This document shows, piece after piece, positions 8,061 to 16,557 of a stretch of DNA of 32,598 bases. The stretch's first letter is position 1; each line of letters opens with the position of its first letter. The stretch is from Pandoraea communis. GTDB lineage: Bacteria > Pseudomonadota > Gammaproteobacteria > Burkholderiales > Burkholderiaceae. The translations under genes and the position numbers were made by a program. Where the stretch lies: positions 1 through 32,598 of the forward strand of contig NZ_CABPSJ010000011.1 in assembly GCF_902459745.1 (NCBI RefSeq). The letters run 5' to 3'. Below the pieces are notes generated by a model, which made no database searches, was not told the DNA's origin, and saw nothing but the letters and a program-made list of their open reading frames with translations.

Positions 8061-8126
8061 GGACTCCGACCGAACAAGCATACGTCAGTCCGTGCGATTT
8101 TCGAGAAAGATGAATTTCTCGTGACA
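8061..8126 (-). promoter_or_regulatory. Promoter-region elements shared with the TpsA gene
   Basis: Read on the minus strand toward the small secreted gene, TGTCACGAGAAATTCA (8126-8111) matches the TpsA upstream TGTCACGAAAGATTCA at 14 of 16 positions. Further on, AAATCG (8100-8095), 22 bases, and then CGGTCGGAGTCC (8072-8061) match the TpsA region with identical spacing (AAATCC, 22 bases, CGGTCTTAGTCC). GTCA and TTCA lie 11 bases apart, the period of PhoB half-sites. A perfect 7-bp inverted repeat CGAGAAA/TTTCTCG (8102-8121) overlaps the first element. The binding proteins are inferred, not shown. The rest of the gap to 8305 holds a TACCCGC/GCGGGTA inverted repeat (8209-8237) and no clear promoter for TpsB. 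Confidence 0.4.
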
Positions 8127-8305
8127 AACGTTAGTCGGTCGCGCCCCCGGACGTCTAGGTATCCGTATTCGTGAGGAATGTCGACACGGATTGCGTGCGG
8201 CCGGGCGATACCCGCGGTGTAGCGGTATGCGCGGGTAATCGTCAGGCCACCGGGGGCACTGCATCGGGCAGGGCCGCGTCGACCTAACAAAGCAGAGTCT
8301 TCTAT

Positions 8306-9991
8306 ATGCGTTTGATGAAAACGAACCGGCTGTGGCTGCGCTGGGCGGCAGTGTGCGCTGTCACGTTGGGCGGAACCGTTCATGGCGTTGCGATTGCTCA
8401 GGAGGCCAAAGCAGACCGGCCGGACAATTCGCCTGCGGCAAAGCCGCAGGCCGGCGCGACAGGATCGGCGCCAGCGAAGGAAAAGTCTGCCGACGCGCAG
8501 AAGCCCGTCAATATCAATGAGTACGTCGTGCGCGGCAACACGGTGCTCGATGTCCGCACGATCGAAAAAGCCGTGACGCCGTATCTCGGGCCGAACCGTA
8601 CACTCGCCGACATCGAAGCCGCACGCGACGCCTTGCTCGCGGCCTATCAGGCCAAGGGCTATCAGTCGGTGTACGTCGATTTGCCGGAACAGCAGGTCAC
8701 GGGCGGCGTGGTCTATCTCAAGGTGAGCGAGACCAAGCTGGGACGTCTGCGCGTGGTCGGCTCGGAATACCACTCGCCGCGCGAGGTGCGTGATCGCGTG
8801 CCGTCGTTGGCCGAGGGCAAGGTGCCGGATTTCAACGCCGCACAGGCGGAACTCACGGCCCTGAACCGTACCGGCGAGCAACAGGTGGTGCCGCTCGTCA
8901 AGCAAGGGGCGGTGCCCGGCACGATGGACGTCGACCTCAAGGTCGAGGACACCAACCCGTGGCGCGCGAGCTTCAGCCTGAACAACGACCGCAGTGCCGA
9001 TACGAAGCCGCTGCGCATGCTCGCGTCGGTGGGTTACGACAACCTGTGGCAACTCGGCCATCGCGTGTCGATGAGCTTCTTCGGTGCGCCTCAGGACTTC
9101 AGCCAGAGCAAGGTGTGGTCGGGGTCGTATGTGGCGCCGATCGGGTCTTCGCCCTGGACGCTCGAACTTAACGGCTATCAGTCGGACAGCAATGTCGCCA
9201 CTACCGGCGGCACTACGGTGCTCGGCAAGGGGCACGCGATCGGCGTCAAGACGACCTACACCGTGCCGGATACCGGCGCCTGGTATCACGCCTTCAGCCT
9301 TGGCGTGGACTTCAAGGACAACACGGAAACCACCCGCTTCGGCACCGCCGGCGATGTGGTGCCGCTCAAATACGCACCGATCACGCTCGGCTACAGCGGC
9401 TTTTATCAGGACGAAGACCTGAGCGCCGGCCTGAATACGTCGATCGTCTCGGGCATGTCGAGCTTCCTCGGCTATGGCAGCAGTCCGGCCCAGTTCGACG
9501 CGAAGCGCTATAAGGCGTCGCCCAGCTTCATGGTGCTGCGTGCGGATGCGAACGGCACCTATACGTTCGGCGGCGGCTGGCAACTCGCGGCGCGCGTTGC
9601 CACGCAGATGACCGATTCGCCGCTGATCTCCAACGAACAACTCGCCGGCGGCGGCATGAACTCGGTGCGCGGCTACCTCTCGGCCGAAGCGACCGGCGAC
9701 TACGGCGTGGTCGGCTCCATCGAATGGCGTACGCCGCCGATTCCGCTGCTAGGCCCGGTCGTCTCGAACTGGCGCGCGTATGCGTTCTTCGACGGGGCGC
9801 GACTGGGGCTGCGCGACGCGTTGCCGGAGCAGACCTCGCGTTACTCGCTGGCGTCGGTCGGTGTGGGGTCGTCGCTGCGTCTGACGTCGCACGTGACGGG
9901 GCGCGTCGATGCGGCGTATCCGCTGACCAACGGACCGCGCACGGAGCGCTACAAGCCGCGGTTGAACTTCAGCGTCACGGCAACGTATTGA
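8306..9991 (+). CDS. TpsB two-partner secretion transporter (ShlB/FhaC/HecB family)
   Basis: A 561-aa outer-membrane protein. Residues 1-31 are a signal peptide ending AIA-Q. After a Lys/Pro/Ala-rich linker come two POTRA domains, about residues 70-143 (INEYVVRGNTVLD to VVYLKVSE) and 145-218 (LGRLRVVGSEY to MDVDLKVED), which would bind the secretion domain of the partner in the periplasm. The rest is a 16-strand-type barrel. Its loop-6 signature VRGY is at residues 454-457. The last residue is Tyr after an alternating strand, acceptable for barrel assembly. It heads the operon running to 16341, and the likely substrate is the giant TpsA at 19258-32424. TpsB genes usually sit directly beside tpsA; here about 9 kb and nine other genes lie between them. 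The ribosome site is weak. Confidence 0.95.
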   Translation: MRLMKTNRLWLRWAAVCAVTLGGTVHGVAIAQEAKADRPDNSPAAKPQAGATGSAPAKEKSADAQKPVNINEYVVRGNTVLDVRTIEKAVTPYLGPNRTLADIEAARDALLAAYQAKGYQSVYVDLPEQQVTGGVVYLKVSETKLGRLRVVGSEYHSPREVRDRVPSLAEGKVPDFNAAQAELTALNRTGEQQVVPLVKQGAVPGTMDVDLKVEDTNPWRASFSLNNDRSADTKPLRMLASVGYDNLWQLGHRVSMSFFGAPQDFSQSKVWSGSYVAPIGSSPWTLELNGYQSDSNVATTGGTTVLGKGHAIGVKTTYTVPDTGAWYHAFSLGVDFKDNTETTRFGTAGDVVPLKYAPITLGYSGFYQDEDLSAGLNTSIVSGMSSFLGYGSSPAQFDAKRYKASPSFMVLRADANGTYTFGGGWQLAARVATQMTDSPLISNEQLAGGGMNSVRGYLSAEATGDYGVVGSIEWRTPPIPLLGPVVSNWRAYAFFDGARLGLRDALPEQTSRYSLASVGVGSSLRLTSHVTGRVDAAYPLTNGPRTERYKPRLNFSVTATY

Positions 9992-10072
9992 GCGATTGAG
10001 CGAATAAGGCGACCTGCCAACGGCCCGGAAAAGACACATCCGAATTTCACGACACAACATTCACGACCTGAT

Positions 10073-10101
10073 GCCCGGTGCGCCAATTCAACGCGCCGGG
10101 C
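10073..10101 (+). promoter_or_regulatory. Hairpin in the TpsB-ExbB intergenic segment
   Basis: GCCCG-GT-GCGC and GCGC-CGGGC pair around a 9-base loop (CAATTCAAC), giving a 9-bp stem with a 2-base bulge. It ends 24 bases before the next ATG. There is no U-run, so it is not an intrinsic terminator. It may protect or process the mRNA and so set the ratio of TpsB to the energising complex. The 133-base gap shows no convincing promoter. Confidence 0.35.
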
Positions 10102-10124
10102 GGCATAAACGGAGAAATACAGCC

Positions 10125-11897
10125 ATGCGACGCATTCTTCCATTCCTGCTTGCGCTGATCGGCACGCTGATGCCGGTGCTCGCGCACGCTTGGTGGCAAC
10201 CGGATTGGGCGTACCGCAAGCCGATTACCATCGATGCCGGCCCGCAAGGCGGCAATATCACGGGCGACGCCGGCCGGGTGCCGATGCTGCTGCGCCTGCA
10301 CACCGGCAACTTCAGCTTCGAAGGCGTGAACGAAACCGGGGCTGACCTGCGCTTCGTGGCGGCCGATGACAAGACGGTCCTCAATCACCAGATCGAGCAG
10401 TTCGATCCGGTGCTGGGCATCGCACTCGTGTGGGTCGATGTGCCCGCCGTCACCGCAGGCGCCAAGCAACAGGTCTGGATGTACTACGGCAACCGCAAGG
10501 CCCCTGCGGCGGGGAACGGTCAGCGTGTGTTCGATCCGGACTACACCGCCGTGTACCACTTCGGCGAATCGAACGTGCCCGCGCGCGACACGACCGCCTA
10601 CGGCAACAATGGCCAGAACCCGATCGTCACACTCGACGGCGCGATCATCGGCAAGGGCGCACAAGCCGGCGCGTCGCCGATCGTGCTGCCCGCTTCGCCG
10701 TCGCTCGCGCTTGCCGCCGGCAGCCCGTTCACGTTCTCGGCCTGGGTGCACCCGGAGAAGCTGGGCGCGAACGAAGCGATCTATGTGCGCCGCGACGGTG
10801 GCAGCGATCTGGTGATCGGTGTCGATCAGGGCGTGCCGTTCGTGCAGGTGGGGGCTCAGCGCAGTCAGCCGGGCCAGCCGATTCAAGCGGGGAAGTGGTC
10901 GCATCTGGCGGTCACGGCCGACGGTAAGTCGGTCACGCTCTACGTCGGCGGTCAAGCAGCCACCACGCTGGCGGTGGCATTGCCTGCACTGAATTCGCCG
11001 ACGATCATCGGCGGCGACGTCGAAGGCGCCTCGGGCGGCCTCGCTCGCTTCTCGGGTGCGGTGGACGAAGTGCGTCTGTCGAAGGTCGCCCGCAGCGCCG
11101 CGCTGCTTCAGACGGATGCGGTTTCGCAAGGTGCCGAATCGCGTCTGATTGCCTATGGTCCGGATGAGCAGCAAGCGGGCAAGAGCCATTTCGCCTTCAT
11201 CCTCGCGGCCATGCCGGTCGACGCCTGGGTGGTGGTCTGTGTGCTGGGCCTGATGGCGCTGGTCTCGTGGCTCATCATGATCACGAAGGGTCGCAGCTAC
11301 GCCGCGAAAGCACGCGCCAACAGCGCATTCATGACGCATTTTCGCGAAGCCTCGGGCGCACCGCTCGACCAGATCGCGCGTACGAACCGTGTGCCGGAGA
11401 GCGTGCAAGACCAATCGCCGCTGTGGCGTCTGTACGAGGTCGCGCTTAGCGAACTGCATCGCCGTCACGAACTCGGCTACGACACGAGCGCTGTGTCCGA
11501 GGCGACCATCAGCGCCATTCGCGCGTCGATGGACGGTGCGATGGTGCGCGAAGTCGAAGACATGAGCAAACGCATGAACTGGCTCTCGACGTCCATCGAA
11601 GGGGCGCCGTATGTCGGTCTGTTCGGCACCGTGATCGGGATCATGCTGGTGTTCGTCGTGGCCGCCATGGCGGGCGCGGTGGACATCAATTCGGTGGCAC
11701 CGGGCATGGCCGCCGCACTGCTGTGTACGGCCGCCGGTCTCGGCGTGGCCATTCCCGCACTGTTCGGCTACAACTGGTTGGTGTCGCGCTCGGATGCACT
11801 TTCCGCCGACATGGCCGTGTTCGTCGACGAGTTCACGACCCGCCTCGCCGAAGAGCAGGGCGAAGGCCGCCGTCAGCCCGTGCTGCAACGCGCCTGA
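10125..11897 (+). CDS. ExbB/TolQ/MotA-type proton channel with DUF2341 and LamG-like periplasmic domains
   Basis: A 590-aa inner-membrane protein combining two unrelated parts. Residues 1-22 are a signal peptide. Residues ~24-135 are a DUF2341 domain (WAYRKPITI, QVWMYYGN). Residues ~150-340 are a concanavalin/LamG-like fold (YHFGE, FTFSAWVHPEKLG, WSHLAVTADGKSVTLYVGG, GAVDEVRLS). The C-terminal third is ExbB-like: a first membrane helix at ~367-389, a cytoplasmic helical stretch, then helices at ~494-518 (YVGLFGTVIGIM) and ~527-552, the proton-channel signature. Ordinary ExbB is about 240 aa with no such ectodomain. The start at 10125 has GGAG ten bases upstream and gives the signal peptide; the frame is open further upstream without one. 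It precedes exbD by 12 bases. It should form the stator with ExbD and drive TonB; the ectodomain may bind peptidoglycan, glycan or the secretion partner. Confidence 0.9.
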   Translation: MRRILPFLLALIGTLMPVLAHAWWQPDWAYRKPITIDAGPQGGNITGDAGRVPMLLRLHTGNFSFEGVNETGADLRFVAADDKTVLNHQIEQFDPVLGIALVWVDVPAVTAGAKQQVWMYYGNRKAPAAGNGQRVFDPDYTAVYHFGESNVPARDTTAYGNNGQNPIVTLDGAIIGKGAQAGASPIVLPASPSLALAAGSPFTFSAWVHPEKLGANEAIYVRRDGGSDLVIGVDQGVPFVQVGAQRSQPGQPIQAGKWSHLAVTADGKSVTLYVGGQAATTLAVALPALNSPTIIGGDVEGASGGLARFSGAVDEVRLSKVARSAALLQTDAVSQGAESRLIAYGPDEQQAGKSHFAFILAAMPVDAWVVVCVLGLMALVSWLIMITKGRSYAAKARANSAFMTHFREASGAPLDQIARTNRVPESVQDQSPLWRLYEVALSELHRRHELGYDTSAVSEATISAIRASMDGAMVREVEDMSKRMNWLSTSIEGAPYVGLFGTVIGIMLVFVVAAMAGAVDINSVAPGMAAALLCTAAGLGVAIPALFGYNWLVSRSDALSADMAVFVDEFTTRLAEEQGEGRRQPVLQRA

Positions 11898-11909
11898 CGA
11901 GGACGAATC

Positions 11910-12320
11910 ATGGCAAACGCAACGCGATTCGCCGCGAAGAAGCGCTCGGGCGGTATCAACATCACGCCGTTCGTCGACGTGCTGCTGGTGGTGCTGGTGA
12001 TCTTCATTCTCACGAGTAACGCCAGCATTCCCGGCATCAAGGTCGATCTCCCGAAGGCCAGCTCATCGGTGGCGCTCGAGAAGCCGAAGACCAAGGCGAT
12101 CACGGTCGATAACGCCGGTCAGGTGTTTCTCGATGCCTATCCGGTGACGCTCACCGAGCTTGAGGATCGCTTGCGCACGGAGAAGGCGGTCACGCCCGAT
12201 TTCCCGGTGATCGTGCGCGGCGACGCGCAGGTGCAGTACGCCAAGGTCGTCGAAGTGCTCGACCTGCTGCGCCGGATCGATCTCAACCAGGTCGGCCTCG
12301 TGACCGGCAAGCCGCAGTAA
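11910..12320 (+). CDS. exbD: ExbD/TolR-family proton-channel subunit
   Basis: A 136-aa protein with the standard ExbD layout. It has a short basic cytoplasmic N-terminus, then INITPFVDVLLVVLVIFIL with the essential membrane Asp at residue 23 (equivalent to Asp25 of E. coli ExbD), and a periplasmic domain of about 95 residues (ITVDNAGQVFLD, FPVIVRGDAQVQYAKVVEVLDLLRRI). ACGAGGA lies before the ATG. It sits between the ExbB-like fusion and tonB, spaced 12 and 10 bases, so the three form a complete private energy-transducing complex in one operon. Length and key residues are normal. Confidence 0.95.
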   Translation: MANATRFAAKKRSGGINITPFVDVLLVVLVIFILTSNASIPGIKVDLPKASSSVALEKPKTKAITVDNAGQVFLDAYPVTLTELEDRLRTEKAVTPDFPVIVRGDAQVQYAKVVEVLDLLRRIDLNQVGLVTGKPQ

Positions 12321-12330
12321 GGAGCGCAGC

Positions 12331-13056
12331 GTGAAACCTCGCGATTTCGCGTCTCGCCCCGTGCGGCCCGCCACCAAACCGCCCAGTCCGGTGCTCGTAC
12401 AGCTGCGCCGGCGCGGTGGATGGATCGTTGGCGGCCTTGTCGTGCTCGGATTGATTGCCCTTTTCTGGCATTTGCTCACCGACAAGGCCAGCACGCGCCG
12501 CGAGGTCAACACCCCGCCGATGCTGATGCTGCCGCCGCCTCCGCCACCCCCGCCGCCGCAGGAGAAGCCGCCTGAGCCGCAGCCGGAGAAGATCAAGCCC
12601 GAAGTCGTCGAGCCGAAGCCGGCCGACCCCGTGGAGCCGCCGAAGGACGACACGCCGCCAAGCCCGACCAAGGATCTCGGCGACGCCGTGACGATCAACG
12701 GCGACGCGCAAGCCGGCACCGACGCGTTCGGCGTTGGCGCCGGCCGTGGCGGCGGCATGACCGGCGGCGGTGGCGGGCTGGGCAGCCGCTCATACAGCGC
12801 ATGGCTTGCCAGTTCGTTGCAACAGGCGTTCGGACGCGATCAGCGCACTCGCACGCTCGCGTTCGACGACGTGCGCATCGATCTCTGGCTCGACGCCGAC
12901 GGGCGCGCCACGCGCGCCCAGATGGTGCGGGGCACTGGTAACGCGGCGATCGACGATGCGGTGCTCGCGATGTTGCGCGACTTCCGTGCGGAAGAAAAGC
13001 CGCCGGCGTCGCTGCACTTTCCGCTGTCGATGAGTATCCGGGGGCGCAGGCCATGA
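12331..13056 (+). CDS. tonB: TonB-family energy transducer
   Basis: A 241-aa inner-membrane-anchored periplasmic protein. It starts at GTG with AAGGAG six bases upstream, the AA of which belongs to the exbD stop codon. Residues 1-29 are basic and cytoplasmic; 30-49 form one membrane anchor (WIVGGLVVLGLIALFWHLL). Residues ~59-115 are Pro-rich with a run of nine Pro and then Glu-Pro/Lys-Pro repeats, the usual periplasm-spanning rod. A Gly-rich hinge follows, then a C-terminal domain from ~residue 150 (YSAWLASSLQQAF to LHFPLSMSIRG) like TonB/TolA C-terminal domains. The anchor lacks the classical SxxxH motif in its textbook spacing, although a His is present at residue 47. The stop overlaps the porin ATG (ATGA). 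The outer-membrane partner is not certain: candidates are the porin-like protein, TpsB or the STN protein. Confidence 0.9.
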   Translation: MKPRDFASRPVRPATKPPSPVLVQLRRRGGWIVGGLVVLGLIALFWHLLTDKASTRREVNTPPMLMLPPPPPPPPPQEKPPEPQPEKIKPEVVEPKPADPVEPPKDDTPPSPTKDLGDAVTINGDAQAGTDAFGVGAGRGGGMTGGGGGLGSRSYSAWLASSLQQAFGRDQRTRTLAFDDVRIDLWLDADGRATRAQMVRGTGNAAIDDAVLAMLRDFRAEEKPPASLHFPLSMSIRGRRP

Positions 13057-14912
13057 AGCGCAATACGACGCTCGTCACGCCGCATACGGCACAAGCAGGA
13101 CTTCCTTTTTACGCAAAAGTCACACACAAAATGAAAGCACTGGAACGTATGACCGACGCGCTCGCGCACCGACATGCGCCACGCGCTGCGGGCACCGCAG
13201 GCGCTGTGGCGCTGGCGCTCGCGCTGCTGGGCACCGCGGGCCTGGCCCACGCTCAGGCGCAGCCTGCCCCGAAAGACACCGCCATGGTCAAGCTGATTCG
13301 CGGCCTCATCAAGAGCGGCGCGATCGACAAGACCACCGGCGAAGCCTTGCTTGCGCAAGCCGAAACGGAAGCGTACGCGGCGGCGGCGGCTCAGAAGGCA
13401 GCCGCAACGCCTGCGGTGGCCGCGGCGGCCGTGCCCGGCGGCGAGCCGGGCGATGTGCGCGTCCCGTATATCTCGCAGACCACGCGCGATCAGATCCGCG
13501 ACGAGGTGAAGAGCGAGGTGATGGCGCAGGCCAAGACGGAAGGTTGGGCCGCACCGAACGAAACGCCGGAGTGGACCAAGCGCATTCACGTCGAAGGCGA
13601 CTTCCGCCTGCGCAACGAGTCGCGCTTCTACTCGAGCAGCAACACGAACACGCAGATCGACTGGGCGCAGATCAACAAGGGCAATGGTTTCGACGTCAAC
13701 TCGAACACCAACCTGGCACTCCCGCCGCTGCTCAACACCACGCAGAACCGCACCAACCAGTTCCGCGCCCGTGCGCGCTTCGGTATCTTCGCGGACGTAT
13801 CCGAGCAGGTGAAAGCCGGCGTGCGGCTGGCCGCCAGCAACGACGACAGCCCCGTCTCGACCAACTCCACGCTGGGCGGCGGCCTGAACAAGAAGAGCGT
13901 GTGGCTCGACCAGATGTGGATGTCGTATCAGCCGTTCGACTGGGTGAAGTTCACCGGCGGCCGTTTCGCCCCGCCGTACGTCACGAGCGATATGTTGTTC
14001 TCCAGCGACCTGAACGTCGACGGCATTGCTGCACAGTTCAACAAGGTGCTGCCGCAGAACCCGAACGTCGAACTGTTCGGCTCGCTCGGCTTCATCCCGC
14101 TCGAATACTCGGGCGACAACTCGCCGTCGAACAGCCAGAGCAAGATGTCGAGCCAGACCAAGTGGATGCTGGGCACGCAGTTCGGCGCGAACTGGAAGCT
14201 CGACTCGAAGAACAGCTTCCGCGGCACGGTCGGTTACTTCGACTTCCGCAACATCACTGGGCAACTGTCGTCGCCTTGCGCGCTCTACGCAGGCCAGACG
14301 AGCTGCGATTCGGACTGGTCGCGCCCGGCGTTCATGCAGAAGGGCAATACGCTCATGCTGCTGCGTAACATCGCGCTCAACCCGCTTGACCCGGCCAATA
14401 CGGCGCAACCGCAGTATGTCGGCTATGCCTCGAAGTTCCAGTTGCTCGACCTGTCGGCCCGTTGGGACACGGTGCTGGCTGGCCGCTATCCGCTGCGCTT
14501 CGACGTGAACTACATCCGCAACCTGGCCTACAACGAAGGCGAGATGTGGGCGCGCGCGAACGGCGGCATCGTGAGCAACTTCGGCGCGGGCGACGCGACG
14601 CGAGCCAACTTCAAGAGCGGCCCGAACGCCTACATGTTCCAGGCCACCTTCGGCAAGCCGGTCATGGCGTCGCGAGGCGACTGGAACGTGCTGTTCGGCT
14701 ACAAGCGTATCGAGCCGGATGCCGTGCCCGATGCCTACAACGACTCGACGTTCCATGGTGGCGGCACGAACGCGAAGGGCTACTACATCGGCGCTTCGTA
14801 CGCCTTCGACAAGAACGCCTGGCTCTCGGGCCGTTGGCTCTCGACGAAGGAAGTCTATGGCGCGCCGTTGTCGATCGACACGCTGCAAATTGAAGTCAAC
14901 GCGCGATTCTAA
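13053..14912 (+). CDS. Putative porin (Porin_5-like outer-membrane barrel)
   Basis: A 619-aa outer-membrane protein. From the ATG overlapping the tonB stop, the first ~68 residues contain a long leader with a hydrophobic core (GAVALALALLGTAG) ending LAHA-QA. Starts at 13131 or 13149 would give a more normal 35-41 residue signal peptide, but neither has a good ribosome site. The mature N-terminus has the family's periplasmic helix (LIRGLIKSGAIDKTTGEALLAQ) and the segment VRVPYISQTTRDQIRDEVK with EVMAQAKTEGWAAPN. The barrel begins at RIHVEGDFRLRNESRF and ends in an alternating strand with terminal Phe. Proteins of this family are annotated as putative porins without a known substrate. Being inside a TonB-ExbBD operon suggests a linked outer-membrane task, possibly solute uptake or support of adhesin secretion. 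Confidence 0.85.
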   Translation: MKRNTTLVTPHTAQAGLPFYAKVTHKMKALERMTDALAHRHAPRAAGTAGAVALALALLGTAGLAHAQAQPAPKDTAMVKLIRGLIKSGAIDKTTGEALLAQAETEAYAAAAAQKAAATPAVAAAAVPGGEPGDVRVPYISQTTRDQIRDEVKSEVMAQAKTEGWAAPNETPEWTKRIHVEGDFRLRNESRFYSSSNTNTQIDWAQINKGNGFDVNSNTNLALPPLLNTTQNRTNQFRARARFGIFADVSEQVKAGVRLAASNDDSPVSTNSTLGGGLNKKSVWLDQMWMSYQPFDWVKFTGGRFAPPYVTSDMLFSSDLNVDGIAAQFNKVLPQNPNVELFGSLGFIPLEYSGDNSPSNSQSKMSSQTKWMLGTQFGANWKLDSKNSFRGTVGYFDFRNITGQLSSPCALYAGQTSCDSDWSRPAFMQKGNTLMLLRNIALNPLDPANTAQPQYVGYASKFQLLDLSARWDTVLAGRYPLRFDVNYIRNLAYNEGEMWARANGGIVSNFGAGDATRANFKSGPNAYMFQATFGKPVMASRGDWNVLFGYKRIEPDAVPDAYNDSTFHGGGTNAKGYYIGASYAFDKNAWLSGRWLSTKEVYGAPLSIDTLQIEVNARF

Positions 14913-14922
14913 GGAGGTGGTC

Positions 14923-15666
14923 ATGAGTCAACAGCCCCCACGCGCGATGTCGCGTCTGGCGTCGGGTGTGGCCGCTGCGGTGTTGCTTGCCGTGTGCTCG
15001 GCCGCCTCGGCACAGACGCCGCAGGGCGCACCGAGTATGGAAGAGCGTCTGCGCACGCAACTGCGTAGCACGACCGAGCAACTCCAGCAGGCGAAGAACG
15101 AACTGGCTGCGCTCAAGGCCGGTGGCGCAACGGCCGGCGCGCCGGGCAAGGACTCCCCTGAGGCGCTGAAGAAGGCGCTGGAGGATGCGCAGAAGCAACT
15201 GGCCGCAGAGCGTCAGGCGCGCGAGCGTCTCTCGCAGGGCACACGGACTTCGCAATCGGAAGTGAAGGCGGTGGCCGATAAGGCCAACGCGCAGATTACC
15301 CAGTACCGCAATGCCTACGACGAACTGCTCAAGCTCGCGCGTCAGGCCGATGCGCAGCGCAAGCATCTCGCCGACGAGGCAGCGGCGCAGCGTGTCGCGC
15401 TCACGATGTGCAAGGAGAAGAACGATCGTCTTTACGCTGTCGGGCAAGAGATTCTGACGGCGTTCGAGACGATGGATGTGGCGACCGTGGTCGCGGCGCG
15501 TCAGCCGTTCGCCAGCCAGGCTCGCGTGAAGTACGAACAGATCGCGCAGCAGTACGGCGATAAGCTCTATGAGGGCAAGTTCGACGAGCAGCAAGCTGCT
15601 GCCGCCATCGCCGCAAAGCCTGCTGAATCGGCCGCGGCGTCGGCACCGGCAGCATCGCAGCAATAA
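14923..15666 (+). CDS. Periplasmic coiled-coil protein, function unknown
   Basis: A 247-aa exported protein. A perfect AAGGAGGT overlapping the porin stop codon and ten bases before ATG 14923 fixes the start, although the frame is open from 14719. Residues 1-30 are a signal peptide ending ASA-Q. Residues ~38-175 are strongly heptad-like and charged (MEERLRTQLRSTTEQLQQAK, ALKKALEDAQKQLAAERQARERL), predicting a long coiled coil. A helical C-terminal part follows with one Cys (LTMCKEKNDRLYAVGQEIL) and a segment AQQYGDKLYEGKFDEQQA before an Ala-rich tail. It could be a periplasmic scaffold or holdase for the secretion pathway. I do not recognise a named family. It is translationally close to the porin and 72 bases before the YbjN-like gene. 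Confidence 0.8.
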   Translation: MSQQPPRAMSRLASGVAAAVLLAVCSAASAQTPQGAPSMEERLRTQLRSTTEQLQQAKNELAALKAGGATAGAPGKDSPEALKKALEDAQKQLAAERQARERLSQGTRTSQSEVKAVADKANAQITQYRNAYDELLKLARQADAQRKHLADEAAAQRVALTMCKEKNDRLYAVGQEILTAFETMDVATVVAARQPFASQARVKYEQIAQQYGDKLYEGKFDEQQAAAAIAAKPAESAAASAPAASQQ

Positions 15667-15738
15667 CGCGTGTGGCGAGGGGCGTCGGTGGCGCACCTCG
15701 TCCCGAATTCGCATAACGATAGTTCGAGGATCACTGGC

Positions 15739-16341
15739 ATGAACGAAGAGAACACGATGCAACACGACAACCACGACGCCGAGCGGGCCGGTGCGCCGAC
15801 GTCTTCGCACTCGTCGTCGTCCGCAGACATCATCACGTCTGTCACGTCCGCCCAGGTAGCCGACGCTATTCGTGCCGCCGGTTGCGCGGTGTCGGTGCAG
15901 CAAGACGATCTGGTCACGCGTCTGCACAGCGCGAGCCACGGCATCGGCTATCAGGTGCACTGGGGAAATCAGGCCGGCGCCGATCAGTATCTCGATTTCA
16001 CGCTGAGCTGCCCCCTGCGGGTTCAGGGCGGCGATCTTCCCGAAGGTCTGATCAACGAGTGGCACCGCTCGCGCCGGTTCGCCCGTGTAGCCGCACACGG
16101 CGAGTTCCTTGTACTCGAGATGGACGTCATCGTGGCAGGCGGCGTTTCCCCCGAATTCCTGAATTTCTCGATGCGCCTCTGGGTCGAGATGATGGGACAG
16201 TTCTTCCTGCATCTTCGCAACTTCACGCAGCAGGCCACCGGTCAGACCGCCGGTGCCGAGGCGTTGGGCGAAGACCTTGCTGCCGTGCCGGGCGACACGC
16301 CCGCAAGCGGCGATGGGCAGGTACCGATGACGCTTAACTAA
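15739..16341 (+). CDS. YbjN-domain protein
   Basis: A 200-aa soluble protein without a signal peptide. The first ~30 residues are polar and disordered (His/Ser-rich). Residues ~35-165 match the YbjN fold: VADAIRAAGCAVSVQQDD, then a beta strand pattern (YLDFTLSCPLRV), the conserved INEWHRSRRFARV helix, a strand segment LVLEMDVIVAGGV, and FLNFSMRLWVEMMGQFFLHLRNF. YbjN-type proteins resemble type III secretion chaperones and are often assigned a chaperone or regulatory role, which would suit a cytoplasmic helper for a very large exported substrate. That link is inference. The start at 15739 has GAGGA upstream; a GTG at 15670 opens the frame but has no ribosome site. It is the last gene before the terminator at 16438. 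Confidence 0.8.
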   Translation: MNEENTMQHDNHDAERAGAPTSSHSSSSADIITSVTSAQVADAIRAAGCAVSVQQDDLVTRLHSASHGIGYQVHWGNQAGADQYLDFTLSCPLRVQGGDLPEGLINEWHRSRRFARVAAHGEFLVLEMDVIVAGGVSPEFLNFSMRLWVEMMGQFFLHLRNFTQQATGQTAGAEALGEDLAAVPGDTPASGDGQVPMTLN

Positions 16342-16417
16342 AGCGTCGCCGCGCGGCGCATCATTGCGCGTTTCTCGCCTGAGCCTCGGGAACCTCCCGC
16401 GCGCGGTTGTTTCACGT

Positions 16418-16482
16418 CCAGTCAGACGACTGGTTGGCCCGTAATTCGCCTGCACCCCGTGGGCGAATTACGGGTGTTTTTT
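16418..16482 (+). terminator. Rho-independent terminator of the TpsB-ExbBD-TonB-porin operon
   Basis: CCCGTAATTCGCC (16438-16450) pairs perfectly with GGCGAATTACGGG (16462-16474) around an 11-base loop and is followed by TGTTTTTT, a strong intrinsic terminator. A smaller perfect hairpin CCAGTC/GACTGG (16418-16433) stands just before it. Together they separate the 8306-16341 operon from the signalling genes. Confidence 0.9.
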
Positions 16483-16557
16483 GTCGACGTTCGTCATGGC
16501 CTGGAGACGCTCGCTTCCGGGGCGGTGCGGCGAGACATTGAGCGGCGATCGGTGGCA

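Noticed and set aside
10047-11888. 613-aa antisense open frame opposite the ExbB fusion gene
   Set aside because: Rich in Arg/His/Ala with no motif or signal, exactly antisense to a gene with clear domains; typical of GC-rich third-position bias.
12840-14924. 694-aa antisense open frame opposite tonB and the porin gene
   Set aside because: Crosses two genes with well-defined domains on the other strand; composition is that of a shadow frame.
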